40,396 nucleotides of DNA from Chloroflexota bacterium (GTDB lineage: Bacteria > Chloroflexota > Dehalococcoidia > Lucifugimonadales > UBA3495), in contig VXOI01000256.1 in assembly GCA_009840175.1 (NCBI GenBank), forward strand, positions 1 to 40,396, read 5' to 3'. How positions within the stretch are numbered: position 1 is the stretch's first letter; every line of letters starts with the position of its first letter. Below, piece by piece: positions 1-7,653 of the stretch. The notes under the pieces are model-generated. The model searched no databases. It had not been told where the DNA came from and was given only the letters and a program-made list of their open reading frames with translations. A program made the translations under genes and the position numbers.

Positions 1-224
1 CTTTTGTATTCTTGAATGACGTCTCGTATATCCTCGAACGCCGCATCAACATCGTCGGGACTCTCGGAATAGACAGCGTCAATATCGAGGTTATCTAAAC
101 TGGAAACCTGCCCTCCCAAATCATTGCAAGCCTCCGCGTATTCCCTGGCAGTCAGCCGGTCGCCGCCGCAGGCAAGAACTGCTGCCAGGGTCGCCAGAAT
201 CAGGACGCCAAGAACTTTGGGCAT
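1..224 (-). CDS. Small lipoprotein, partial (runs off left edge)
   Basis: The reading frame starts at ATG 222-224 on the minus strand and stays open to the window edge, so the C-terminus is missing. The first 19 residues are a lipoprotein signal peptide: Met-Pro-Lys, a hydrophobic run, then the lipobox LAAVLAC with the lipidated cysteine followed by Gly-Gly-Asp. The visible mature part is acidic (SLDNLDIDAVYSESPDDVD) and has no recognised domain. It is probably exported and anchored to the outer face of the membrane. The neighbouring genes are also membrane or surface proteins on the same strand. Function is unknown. Confidence 0.6.
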   Translation of the reverse strand, partial: MPKVLGVLILATLAAVLACGGDRLTAREYAEACNDLGGQVSSLDNLDIDAVYSESPDDVDAAFEDIRDVIQEYK

Positions 225-349
225 GGTTCACTCCTCAATCGGGCTTGCCTCTGGCCGGAGCAGCCAGGCCTGGCCGTCGATAGGCGGGGGAAGGTGGGCG
301 GTTTTCCCGACATCCGCCGCCGCCGCGATTCTCCCTGAAATGCGGTGCT

Positions 350-382
350 CTGCTTCGTCGGGGCCTCTACCCGAAGAAGCAG
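350..382 (-). terminator. Hairpin downstream of the small membrane protein
   Basis: CTGCTTCGTCGGG (350-362) pairs with CCCGAAGAAGCAG (370-382) with one mismatch across a 7-base loop. It lies 22 bases past the stop codon of the gene ending at 405. No clear U-run follows on the minus strand, so it may be an mRNA 3' stabiliser rather than a strong intrinsic terminator. Confidence 0.4.
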
Positions 383-404
383 GGCGGCCAGACTTTGCGG
401 GCTG

Positions 405-746
405 TCAGAGCCTGAAAACAGTAACTACCATCAGAACCAGCGCAATGAAGCCGAACCCCAGCGTGACAAAAGTGAGAATCCAGCTTGTCAAGCCAATACC
501 TTTTTTCAACCCTTCACGCGAATCGGCTATGCTGGTGTGCCAGATGGAGATGGTGGCTGTGGTGACTGCCAGAAGAATGACAATGAATGGAAAAACCAAC
601 GCGGTTTTCTCGAAGCCGCCGTCATCTCCGACGAGAGTTATCAACGGGAGCATCAAGAAGCTGATGGTGAGGGCGATGCCGAGGTTGAGAGCGCCCAGGC
701 CACTCAGGGAAGGGAGATCAGGGGAAGGGTTCTCAGGGGTGGTCAT
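405..746 (-). CDS. Small three-helix membrane protein
   Basis: A 113-residue protein. I chose ATG 744-746 because AAGGAGG (753-759) sits just upstream. A longer reading from 815 has no such site. After a short Pro/Ser-rich N-terminus there are three hydrophobic segments, near residues 18-40, 46-70 and 84-112, separated by an acidic loop (GDDGG) and a Ser-Arg-Glu-Gly loop. No family was recognised. The leader (820-869) carries an array of four 11-bp direct repeats like the one before the membrane winged-helix gene at 953-2095, so the two genes are probably co-regulated. Confidence 0.6.
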   Translation of the reverse strand: MTTPENPSPDLPSLSGLGALNLGIALTISFLMLPLITLVGDDGGFEKTALVFPFIVILLAVTTATISIWHTSIADSREGLKKGIGLTSWILTFVTLGFGFIALVLMVVTVFRL

Positions 747-819
747 CGCGGTGCCTCCTTCAAAATGCGATAGTGCTAGGTGACTGGCCCTGATTGTTAC
801 TGACGCAGAGGCCAATGTG

Positions 820-869
820 AACCGAAAGTGGCTAGGTTATAGCTAGGTTACGGCTAGGATACAGCTATG
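820..869 (-). promoter_or_regulatory. 11-bp direct-repeat operator array 1
   Basis: GCTAGG cores start at 831, 842 and 853, with GCTATG at 864: four units at an exact 11-base period. Read on the minus strand, toward the gene at 746, they are ATCCTAGCC-type repeats followed by the block AGCCACTTTCGGTT (820-833). The same 14-base block abuts array 2. An 11-bp direct repeat in the leader is typical of sites for OmpR/PhoB/SARP-type winged helices. That a regulator in this window binds it is inference. Confidence 0.6.
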
Positions 870-952
870 ATTGACCCTGATGCGTAGCCGGGTTATACAT
901 CAGGGCTGAGGCAGACTTGAGAGGTGGCTACAAGACCGAACCAGGCGGGAGG

Positions 953-2095
953 TTAGAAGCCGTTCATGGGCGGCGCGTCATGGTAGTCCAGGAAGCAGAC
1001 CTTGACCGTCTCCGGGATATACGAGCCGTCGTCGTCCCGGTGTACGGGAACCAGGGGCGCGCGTTTATACAGTTGGGCAAAGATATCGCTGACGTTGAAC
1101 CCTTCCCGGCCTGGCAGGTCGGGCTCCAGCATGGTTTCCAGCTCCCCCGCGGTAAAAGGCGTTCCCGGATGCCGGGCATAGACGCACAGCAACAGGAATG
1201 GCCCTTTGCGCCGTCCCCGGAAGGATATCTTCTTCCACTGACCGTCCGCTTTGGCGAAAGCGGTTCCCGACGCCTTGTCCACCAGCAGATCGGTGTCCGT
1301 GAGGAGATCATCTTTGTTGGCGAGCATATCTTCGTACTGGCTCCGGCTGATGACGGACTCCTCTCCGTTCAGCACCGCCACAAAGGCTGAAGAGTCCTGG
1401 GGCGCCGTCTGTTCGGTGTCGGCTTCCCTTTCTTCGCCGGGCACGGTCCACCTCAGGGCCGCCCCCAGCATGGAACCGCCGAGAGCCACGGCCATATAGC
1501 AGGTTCCCGCGATGCCATAGGCCAGCAGCCCGTTTCTATGACGCTGATTGAACTCTTCCGCCGGGTATCCCAAGTCGCTCCAGGCAAATTCCCAGGTCCA
1601 GAAGAAGTTGCTGCCGGAGGGCGAGTGCTCGATGAGATACATCACCAGCATTCCCGACACGGCCAAGGCGGTCAATAACAGGATGATGGCGGCCCCGACG
1701 ACGAACAGGATGCGGGCCATTCCGGTATCAAGACGGGTTTTGGGGTCATTGAGGGCGGCAGTGATGCAGAGCGAAGCCGCCATGATTCCCGCCACGCCTA
1801 AAACGACAGGTTTATTGTCGTATCCGGTGAGAAAGAATGCCGGGAGGAAAGCGACGGCCACCGGCACTCCGAAGATTACCGCGTTGCGGTGGTAAGCCTC
1901 GTACCTGCTGTTGGCGAACCAGGCCCGTTTCCGCAACGGCAGATAGGCAAGATAACCCGCTCCGGCGGATAGTGTGCCCAAGGCAAGAGAAAGCGCCAGC
2001 GGCCAGGGACGGGTCGCCACCGGCTCAAGGGTAAAGAAACCGTACTGGTCCATTCCGGTGGTGGCGGTCGAGACCGCGGGCAGGTTCAACATCAC
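953..2095 (-). CDS. Membrane-anchored OmpR-like winged-helix protein, paralogue 1
   Basis: 380 residues from GTG 2093-2095. Five hydrophobic segments lie near residues 31-53, 71-91, 95-115, 127-155 and 189-213, followed by an acidic linker and a C-terminal domain (about 237-380). In that domain, KGPFLLLCVYARHPG, FTAGELETML, NVSDIFAQLYKR and a GSYIPETVKVCF hairpin follow the alpha1-alpha2-alpha3-wing order of an OmpR-type DNA-binding domain. The loop before the last helix is aromatic and ends LGYPAEEFNQRHR. The protein at 8957-10324 is a clear paralogue with one more N-terminal helix. The equivalent helix is encoded upstream here, but no ATG/GTG/TTG precedes it. ATT 2171-2173, 7 bases after AAGGA, is a possible rare start that would give 406 residues. 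Proposed role: a membrane-tethered transcription regulator. Confidence 0.72.
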   Translation of the reverse strand: MMLNLPAVSTATTGMDQYGFFTLEPVATRPWPLALSLALGTLSAGAGYLAYLPLRKRAWFANSRYEAYHRNAVIFGVPVAVAFLPAFFLTGYDNKPVVLGVAGIMAASLCITAALNDPKTRLDTGMARILFVVGAAIILLLTALAVSGMLVMYLIEHSPSGSNFFWTWEFAWSDLGYPAEEFNQRHRNGLLAYGIAGTCYMAVALGGSMLGAALRWTVPGEEREADTEQTAPQDSSAFVAVLNGEESVISRSQYEDMLANKDDLLTDTDLLVDKASGTAFAKADGQWKKISFRGRRKGPFLLLCVYARHPGTPFTAGELETMLEPDLPGREGFNVSDIFAQLYKRAPLVPVHRDDDGSYIPETVKVCFLDYHDAPPMNGF

Positions 2096-2257
2096 CAGAA
2101 GAGAGATGACCAGCAGCCTTCCCAGCCATGGCGCCGGAGGTGAAGCTGCGGATGCCGCCTTGCTTATCCCAATTTGACTATCCTTATTGGCGACAAGGGG
2201 AAATGTCTTCAGTCACCGCCTGTTTAATCAAGGATAGGGGAAGCAGGATTGCAAATA

Positions 2258-2322
2258 AACCGAAAGTGGCTAGGATATGGCTAGGATATAACTAGGATTA
2301 GGATATGACTAGGATATGGATA
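2258..2322 (-). promoter_or_regulatory. 11-bp direct-repeat operator array 2
   Basis: Units GCTAGG 2269, GCTAGG 2280, ACTAGG 2291, ATTAGG 2297 and ACTAGG 2308 are spaced 11, 11, 6 and 11 bases, so two 11-bp phases are offset by half a turn. The array is bordered on the gene-proximal side by the same AGCCACTTTCGGTT block (2258-2271) as array 1. It precedes the membrane winged-helix gene at 953-2095, which suggests autoregulation (inference). Confidence 0.62.
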
Positions 2323-2470
2323 TGATTTGCTCGTATTTGTTGGCGCAGGCAGTTAGAAAGAGCGCCGGGAGGAAAGGTATGGAGACTGGCGCTCTCAAGA
2401 CCTCTGGTTGCGACGGTAAACCCTTGTATGCGTGAGGAAGTGGGAGACCGCCCCGGCAGTGGGGGTCTTG

Positions 2471-2510
2471 CTAATGCCCGCGGTGCTGCTGGAACTCGCG
2501 CTCGGTGTCC
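2471..2510 (-). pseudogene. Fossil 3' end of a PEP-mutase/isocitrate-lyase family gene
   Basis: Twenty-seven bases (2481-2507) are identical to 5129-5155, the 3' end of the intact lyase gene at 5119-6006. The reading frame and stop are kept: the minus strand reads LDTEREFQQHRGH then TAG, against ETTEREFQQHREH then TGA in the intact gene. No similarity is visible further upstream. It looks like the residue of a deleted paralogue left between the MFS gene and array 2. Confidence 0.5.
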
Positions 2511-2570
2511 AGGCCAACGAGCAGGGGACGATGGCGGGGACATCTGCAAGGCGCTGCGGCCAACGGACGG

Positions 2571-4127
2571 TCAGCGTCCGGCCAACGCAGGCTGCGGCGC
2601 CAGCGTCTCGACTGGTTCAGCGCCTTCAACGCACTCCGGCACCCACGGCATGGAGCAATCGGCTACCCACTCCAGGCTGACACCCGGTTTCGGGGCCGGA
2701 GCAGCCGGCGCGGCGGCTTGGCTTACGGTCTTTGGCAACGCCAAGGACAGCGCGATGGCGGACAGCACGGGCAGGGCCAGGAGCAAGAAACCGTCGCTGA
2801 AGCCGACGGATGCACCCGAGTGGAACGGATTCAGCGAACTAACGTCTGCTCCGGCGCGGGAATTCACTACCGCCATCAACACGGCGGTTCCGAAACTGCC
2901 TCCCAGAAAGAAAAGCATCGAGTTTATGCCGAGAGCCGAGGCCAGCATCGGCCCGCGCACGATCCGGGAAACCGTCGCCGCTATCGGCGTGTTCATCAGT
3001 CCGAAACCGGCCCCCAACATCCCGGTGAAGGCTGCAATCACCATTACCGAAGCATCCGCAGAAGTTGATAGCGCAAGGATGGCAGCCAGCATCAGGGGAG
3101 CGCCGCTCCAGGTTGGCAGGCGCGCTCCGAAGCGGTCGGTCAGCTTTCCTGCCAGCACTCCGAAGGCGGAGCTGAAAACTGCGCCAGGCAGCATAACCAA
3201 GCCTATTTCAAGGGGCGATAGCCCATGGAACAGGGTGAGCAGTATCGGCAGGGCGATGAGTATTGACAGGTTGGCCGCCATGACCGAAAAGCCCATTGCG
3301 ATCAATGAGAGATAACGAACATTTTGCATCAACTCCCTTGGTATGAAAGGAGAGACAGCGCTTATCTGGCGCGCCAGAAGCGCCGTGATCCCCACCATCG
3401 CCATAGCAGCCCCGGCCACTGTGATAGGTGAACTCCAGCCTGCTCGTGCCCATTCGGCTGGTACGAGCAGGACGCCGCAGACCAGCAGGCCCAGGGCCAC
3501 TCCGCCCCATAAGTCCAGCTTCCCGCCGCTTTTGTCTTCGTCCCTAGGCAGCACCAAGAGGGCAAAGGGGATGGTGACTGCGGCAAGGGAGGTGGCGACG
3601 AAGACAGACTGCCAGCCGAAGGACTGAGACAGCGCCCCGCCCAAGAGCGGTCCCACGGCAGCGCCTCCGCCGATGGTTGCGGCGATAACTCCCAGGACTG
3701 TGCCCCGGGACTGCGGCCCGAAGGCGCGGCTGGCCAGGGTCATTCCCAACCCCGGCACGGCGGCGCCGCCGATTGCCTGCACCGCCCTCGCCGCAAGGAG
3801 GAACCAGAAGCCGGAGGCCAAGGCCGACAGGATGGAACCCATGGCGAAAACGGCAACTCAGAAAATAAAAAGCGGGCGCGCTCCATGGAGGTCGGCCAAC
3901 CGGCCGTAGAACGGTATCGCTATGCCGTAGATAAGCAGGAATCCGGTCATCAACCAACTGAGCCGCCCGGTTTCTATCGCCAGGTCCTCGGCGATCTGAG
4001 GCAGAGTCACTCCGACGGCCGATGCGTTCAGCACGCCGAAGAACAGGGCGGCGCAAACAACCAGCAGCACTCTGCGGCCAGGGCCTCCCGCGCCGTTATC
4101 CCTGACTATTGAACTGGCATCCTCCAA
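2571..4127 (-). pseudogene. MFS drug exporter (DHA2-like), interrupted by in-frame TGA
   Basis: A single frame of about 518 codons is broken at codon 90 by TGA (3858-3860). Piece one (4127-3858) has the first two or three helices, with SWLMTGFLLIYGIAIPFYGRLADLHGARP, the MFS loop 2-3 motif. Piece two (from ATG 3842 to the stop at 2571) continues without frame change: ARAVQAIGGAAVPGLGMTLASRAF, the motif-C-like GAAVGPLLGGAL, and helices through residue 380 or so. About 14 helices in total suggest the DHA2 family of proton-coupled multidrug exporters. The tail (WVPECVEGAEPVETL) looks repeat-derived. The gene follows the MarR-type regulator by 90 bases, a usual regulator-exporter pair. The stop could be a real nonsense mutation or a base error (GGA or TGG to TGA). 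Confidence 0.75.
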
Positions 4128-4217
4128 AGCTGCCTCCTGCTTACCGGGCCTAATTCCAAATTCGCGCCAGGCTGCGCGGCGCGGCCCAGTTGGTTGATGA
4201 CTGAGAGCTTAGGAAGG

Positions 4218-4979
4218 TTACACACTCTTGGGCAAGTGAACGTTCATCAGTTCCATAAACCCGTTGAAATCGTAGTCGGCCATGTTCAACCGGCCCAGTT
4301 CGGCCATCACCGCTTCCCACGTTACAGGAATCGCGCCGGCCTGGATTATCCGCTGCATACCGCGCTCGTGGGCGTCAACACTGGTTCCGCCGGACGAATC
4401 CGACACGGCGTACACCTGGTAGCCTTCGTTGAGCAGGTCCAGCGCGGGAAACACCAGGCAAACCTCCGTCCACAGACCGGCCATTATCAGCTTGCGGCGT
4501 CCGGTGGCGGCCACCGCCTCGCGGAAGGCTGGTTCCTCCCCGCTTGCCTCGTTGCTCAGGATTTTTAGCAGCATCCGCACGAATTCCGCCTGTTCTTCAA
4601 CGTCCAGCCGGTTCAGGAAATGGTCGTTGTTGGCGTGTACGTGGTGGGCCAGTCGCGGCACCAGCTCTCGCCCGGCGGCGGTCAGGGTGATACGCACGGC
4701 GCGGCGGTCCCTGGCGCTGCGCCTCCGCTGGACCAGCCCCTTCTCAACCAGCCGGTCAACCTGGCGGCTGATGGCGGCGGGGTCTACCGGTATGTACCGG
4801 CACAGCGTTGATACCGAGTCGGCCTCGCCCTTGTAGCAGGTCTCCAGAATGGCCCACTGGGGCGTGGTGATGCCGTGTGGCGCCAGGCGGCGGTTGAGGC
4901 CGTTCCTCAACGCCGAGCCCAGAGAGCCGAGCCAAAACCCAAACCCGTCCTGCGGCGTTTCCCTTTGCTGACTATACAT
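4218..4979 (-). CDS. MarR-family regulator fused to the C-terminal half of an isochorismatase-like hydrolase
   Basis: 253 residues. Residues 1-145 form a MarR winged helix: TPQWAILETC, DPAAISRQVDRLVEKGLVQR (recognition helix) and the wing SARDRRAVRITLTAAG. Residues 148-225 match the second half of YcaC-type cysteine hydrolases: AVAATGRRKLIMAGLWTEVC, with the family's nucleophilic cysteine at C174, then FPALDLLNEGYQVYAVSDSSGG and QRIIQAGAIPVTWEAV. The first half of that fold, which holds the catalytic Asp and Lys, is absent, so hydrolase activity is unlikely. The half-domain may sense a ligand or form a dimer interface (inference). The gene precedes the MFS exporter, and its promoter overlaps an inverted repeat suited to autorepression. 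Confidence 0.82.
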   Translation of the reverse strand: MYSQQRETPQDGFGFWLGSLGSALRNGLNRRLAPHGITTPQWAILETCYKGEADSVSTLCRYIPVDPAAISRQVDRLVEKGLVQRRRSARDRRAVRITLTAAGRELVPRLAHHVHANNDHFLNRLDVEEQAEFVRMLLKILSNEASGEEPAFREAVAATGRRKLIMAGLWTEVCLVFPALDLLNEGYQVYAVSDSSGGTSVDAHERGMQRIIQAGAIPVTWEAVMAELGRLNMADYDFNGFMELMNVHLPKSV

Positions 4980-4984
4980 GACTA

Positions 4985-5014
4985 GACAATATATGACTTA
5001 TCAATAATTGTCAA
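4985..5014 (-). promoter_or_regulatory. Promoter and putative MarR operator before the fusion regulator
   Basis: On the minus strand, TTGACA (5009-5014) is followed after 17 bases by TATTGT (4986-4991), a good sigma-70-type pair. The inverted repeat GACAAT (4985-4990)/ATTGTC (5007-5012) covers both boxes, as expected for MarR autorepression. The ATG at 4979 lies 7 bases after the -10 box, where transcription would begin, so the mRNA may be leaderless. Confidence 0.55.
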
Positions 5015-5049
5015 GACATATATAAGCAGAAAAATCAGCCAAAGAGAAA

Positions 5050-5075
5050 CCCCCACCGTTAAAGGACGGTGGGGG
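5050..5075 (-). terminator. Intrinsic terminator after the lyase gene
   Basis: CCCCCACCGT (5050-5059) and ACGGTGGGGG (5066-5075) form a perfect 10-bp stem with a 6-base loop, 43 bases past the stop of the lyase gene. The minus strand then reads a T-rich tract (TTTCTCTTTGGCTGATTTTT). Confidence 0.7.
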
Positions 5076-5118
5076 CTCACGAGGCGCAATGGCCTGGGAT
5101 ATAACCCGGGTCTGCGGG

Positions 5119-6006
5119 TCAGTGTTCCCGGTGCTGCTGGAACTCGCGCTCGGTGGTCTCGGCTTCGACCTGCTGGTATTCCGGGAGGCTGATAAGGGCC
5201 TCCACCCCGGCGCGCATCCGGGCCACCTGGGGGGCATTGATGCCGATGTGGCCGGTGTCGCGCAGGCTCTCGTAGATTTGTCGGATGCCGTCAACTGCCG
5301 CGATGATTGATGACGTGGCGTAGATGAGGAACTGGCAACCGAGGTCGCGGTATTCCTCCACCGTGATGTCGTCGGCCCCGGCAATCACCATCAGCGGCAC
5401 ATCGGGCACGCCCCGGCGGAAGGTCGCCAGGTCTTCGCGGCTGCGGACGCCGCGTGGCATTACAAGGTCCACGCCCAGGTCGCGCAGCGCGTTGCCCCGG
5501 CGGATGGCCTCGTCCATGTCGCCCTCGACGGCGGTGAAGGCATCGGTGCGGCCCACGATGAGGAAGTCGGGGTCGGTGCGGGCCTGGAGCGCGTAGCTTA
5601 TCTTCTGGAGGAACTCGTCCATGGGGATGACGTGCTCCAGCCCGGCATGGTATGAGGCTCGCTTGGGGAAGAACTGGTCTTCGATGTGGATGCCGGCCAC
5701 TCCCGCCTTCTCGAAGGAGCGCACCGTGTGCATGGCGTGCACCGGCTCGCCGTAGCCCGCGTCGGCGTCAACGATGACGGGCAGCGGCACCGCCCGCACC
5801 ACCCTTTCGGCCACGGAAAGCTGCTCGGTCATGGTCATCAGCGGCTCGGTCACCGCTAGGTGCGCGCCGGAAATGTAGCCGCCGCAGTAGACGGCGTTGA
5901 AGCCCAGCGACTGCACCAGCCGCGCCGATATGGGGTCGTAGGCGCCGGGAGCCACAATCTGCTCCCCTGAGTTGATTCTGGCTCTTAGGTCAGTTCGTAC
6001 AGACAT
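5119..6006 (-). CDS. Isocitrate lyase/PEP mutase superfamily enzyme
   Basis: 295 residues from ATG 6004-6006, chosen for the GGAGG 8 bases upstream. An in-frame start at 6027 lacks a site. The sequence is a TIM-barrel lyase of the PEP mutase/2-methylisocitrate lyase group: PGAYDPISARLVQSLGFNAVYCGGY at the N-terminus, the metal-binding VDADAGYGEP, and GVAGIHIEDQ followed by FPKRASYHAG in place of the KKCG loop of isocitrate lyase. IVGRTDAF follows. Without the Cys of KKCG it is more likely a C-C lyase on a small 2-oxo acid (oxaloacetate decarboxylase or carboxyphosphonoenolpyruvate mutase type) than isocitrate lyase. The exact substrate cannot be read. The gene is monocistronic, with a terminator downstream. 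Confidence 0.85.
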   Translation of the reverse strand: MSVRTDLRARINSGEQIVAPGAYDPISARLVQSLGFNAVYCGGYISGAHLAVTEPLMTMTEQLSVAERVVRAVPLPVIVDADAGYGEPVHAMHTVRSFEKAGVAGIHIEDQFFPKRASYHAGLEHVIPMDEFLQKISYALQARTDPDFLIVGRTDAFTAVEGDMDEAIRRGNALRDLGVDLVMPRGVRSREDLATFRRGVPDVPLMVIAGADDITVEEYRDLGCQFLIYATSSIIAAVDGIRQIYESLRDTGHIGINAPQVARMRAGVEALISLPEYQQVEAETTEREFQQHREH

Positions 6007-6211
6007 TGTTTCTGCCTCCGAAAACAATTTTTAGCCACAGAGACCACGGAGGGCACAGAGTTCTTGCTGTCATTATACCTGTGGTATCTGGGGTTATTTT
6101 ATCTTTGGGAGATGACGGACATCATCTCCCAAGGGAAGCCGGTGTTCTCAGTAGCGGACACCAGTGAGTGCTGAAACCGGAAGAGCCTGATTCCCGGCCG
6201 CTGCCCTGGCG

Positions 6212-7505
6212 TCATTCTAGCGTTACGCTTTCCGAAAACGCCGAGCAGCCAGCCTTATTGCACGCCTTGACGCGGTAGGTGGTAGTGTAAAACGCGAACC
6301 AGGATGAGTTCGGTGAGCCGTCGTGATAGCCCGTTTGCGGGGCGCTCACCTCGGCATCCAGGGTTTCATTGCCACTGTCGGACTGATACACCTGGTAATA
6401 GGTCGCTCCATCCACCCTGTTCCAGGTGACTTTCGCCTCATCGGTGCCGCCGGACACGTCTATCTTCTGTCCTCGAATGCTGGGGGCAGAAGGGATAGCG
6501 ACAGGGCCGTCGGCCTCTGTCAACCCTGCCGTTTGCGTGGGTGGGGAACACCCGACTTCGTTGCAGGCTTGCAGCGCGTAGGAGTACACGGTGCTTGGCA
6601 GCAGTCCGACATCGCGGTGCTTGCCGCCGGCGGGTATCTCCATTGTGGCCTCACCGCTGGCCGACTGGTCCTCCTGGGAACTGCGGCGCAGCGCAAAGTG
6701 CTGAATGTCGTGGGGGATACCGGCACGCGCCCTTGGGGAAAAGGCGTCGGAGCATCCGACGCTGTTGCAAGCCGAAACCGTATAGGCGATATCGTAACTT
6801 TCTTGATATAAGGGAGGTTCCCACTCAATCGTCAGCGATCGGAGGTCCTTCCCGTTACACTGACACTCCATGGAGCATCCGGCACCGGCTTCACCTGGTC
6901 CTGAAGAGCGAAGGTGGTTTCGCTCACGTTCTTAGCCAATGGGTACATACACCCGTACCAACCACCACGAGACTGCACTTCGTAATAGATGTTGTAGTGA
7001 GTAGGTCTTGGCCCTGGAGAGGGCACCCAGTTGAATCGTACCGCCGCCCCGTCCCAGGAACTGCTTACAGCCGGTTCGGATGGGCTGCCCTGGACGGGCC
7101 CGGCCCTGTCGCATACCAGCCCCTCAGGCATGGGAGGGCCGCTCAGTCGCGCGGGATTTGAATCGTCGATTTCTGAGCATCCGGAACTGTTGCAGGCCGC
7201 CACCCAGTAGTAGTTCTCTCTGCCTGGGCTGGGGTGGGTGTAGCTGGTTCCCACGACGTTCCCGGCCAACTGCTCGCAAAAACTGGGAGCCCCCGGGAAT
7301 CTACTCTGCAATTATCACCGAAGAAGTCGTCGTAGTAGATGATATAGTGCGTTGCCTCCCTCGAAGCCTCCCAGGTGACAACCGTCGCCAGGCCTTCGAG
7401 GCGGTAGCTCTGGTTGGCTGGCGTCTTGATGTCCGAACTTGATCCACAAGCCATCGTGACCGACAAGGTCAAGACGGCGAGCAGCGCCGGTATCGTCATT
7501 CTCAT
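6212..7505 (-). pseudogene. Fibronectin type III-repeat lipoprotein with two frameshifts
   Basis: The start at 7505 gives a signal peptide with lipobox SVTMAC, so the product should be an exported lipoprotein. Frame A runs to YYDDFFGDN. A shift near 7311-7318 moves to frame B, starting QSRFPGAPSFC. A second shift near 6832-6845 moves to frame C, from SLTIEWEPP to the stop at 6212. Reassembled, the product has about 430 residues and four repeats, each ending in an aromatic strand with ACN-x-x-GCS (ACNSSGCS, ACNSVGCS, ACNEVGCS, ACNKAGCS). These are the F-G strands of fibronectin type III-like domains, with a repeated Cys pair that may form disulfides. It could bind polysaccharide or protein outside the cell. 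Two frameshifts in one gene mean either decay or read errors. Confidence 0.65.
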
Positions 7506-7534
7506 GGTTGGCTTCTCCCTGCGGCCTTTCAGGC

Positions 7535-7587
7535 AGTGTCTCAGTTTGACGGAAAATCAGCTTGGAAAACTATCAAACCGAGACACT
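7535..7587. repeat. 15-bp imperfect inverted repeat between ankyrin and FnIII genes
   Basis: AGTGTCTCAGTTTGA (7535-7549) and TCAAACCGAGACACT (7573-7587) pair with one mismatch over a 23-base spacer. It lies in the leader of the FnIII lipoprotein gene, which starts at 7505. It could be an operator or a transcript hairpin. Confidence 0.4.
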
Positions 7588-7614
7588 ACAGGTATTGTTG
7601 GATTCCAGGGTTTA

Positions 7615-7652
7615 CGGCTTCTCAGAATGCAGTTGAGAATGCCGAGAAGCCG
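7615..7652 (-). terminator. Hairpin after the ankyrin gene
   Basis: CGGCTTCTC (7615-7623) pairs with GAGAAGCCG (7644-7652), directly behind the stop at 7654. The 20-base loop has GAATGC twice. No T-run follows, so the terminator call is weak. Confidence 0.35.
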
Positions 7653-7653
7653 C

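Noticed and set aside
2258-2322. 11-bp repeats as a short CRISPR array
   Set aside because: Units are back to back with no unique spacers, are far too short, and no cas genes are nearby. The helical period and leader position fit operators.
2298-2549. Minus-strand frame starting near 2549
   Set aside because: It runs through the operator array and the lyase fossil in another frame and has no recognisable content.
3858-3860. TGA in the MFS gene as selenocysteine or a recoded codon
   Set aside because: The position is a membrane-helix Gly/Trp site, no SECIS-like hairpin was seen next to it, and other genes here use TGA as an ordinary stop.
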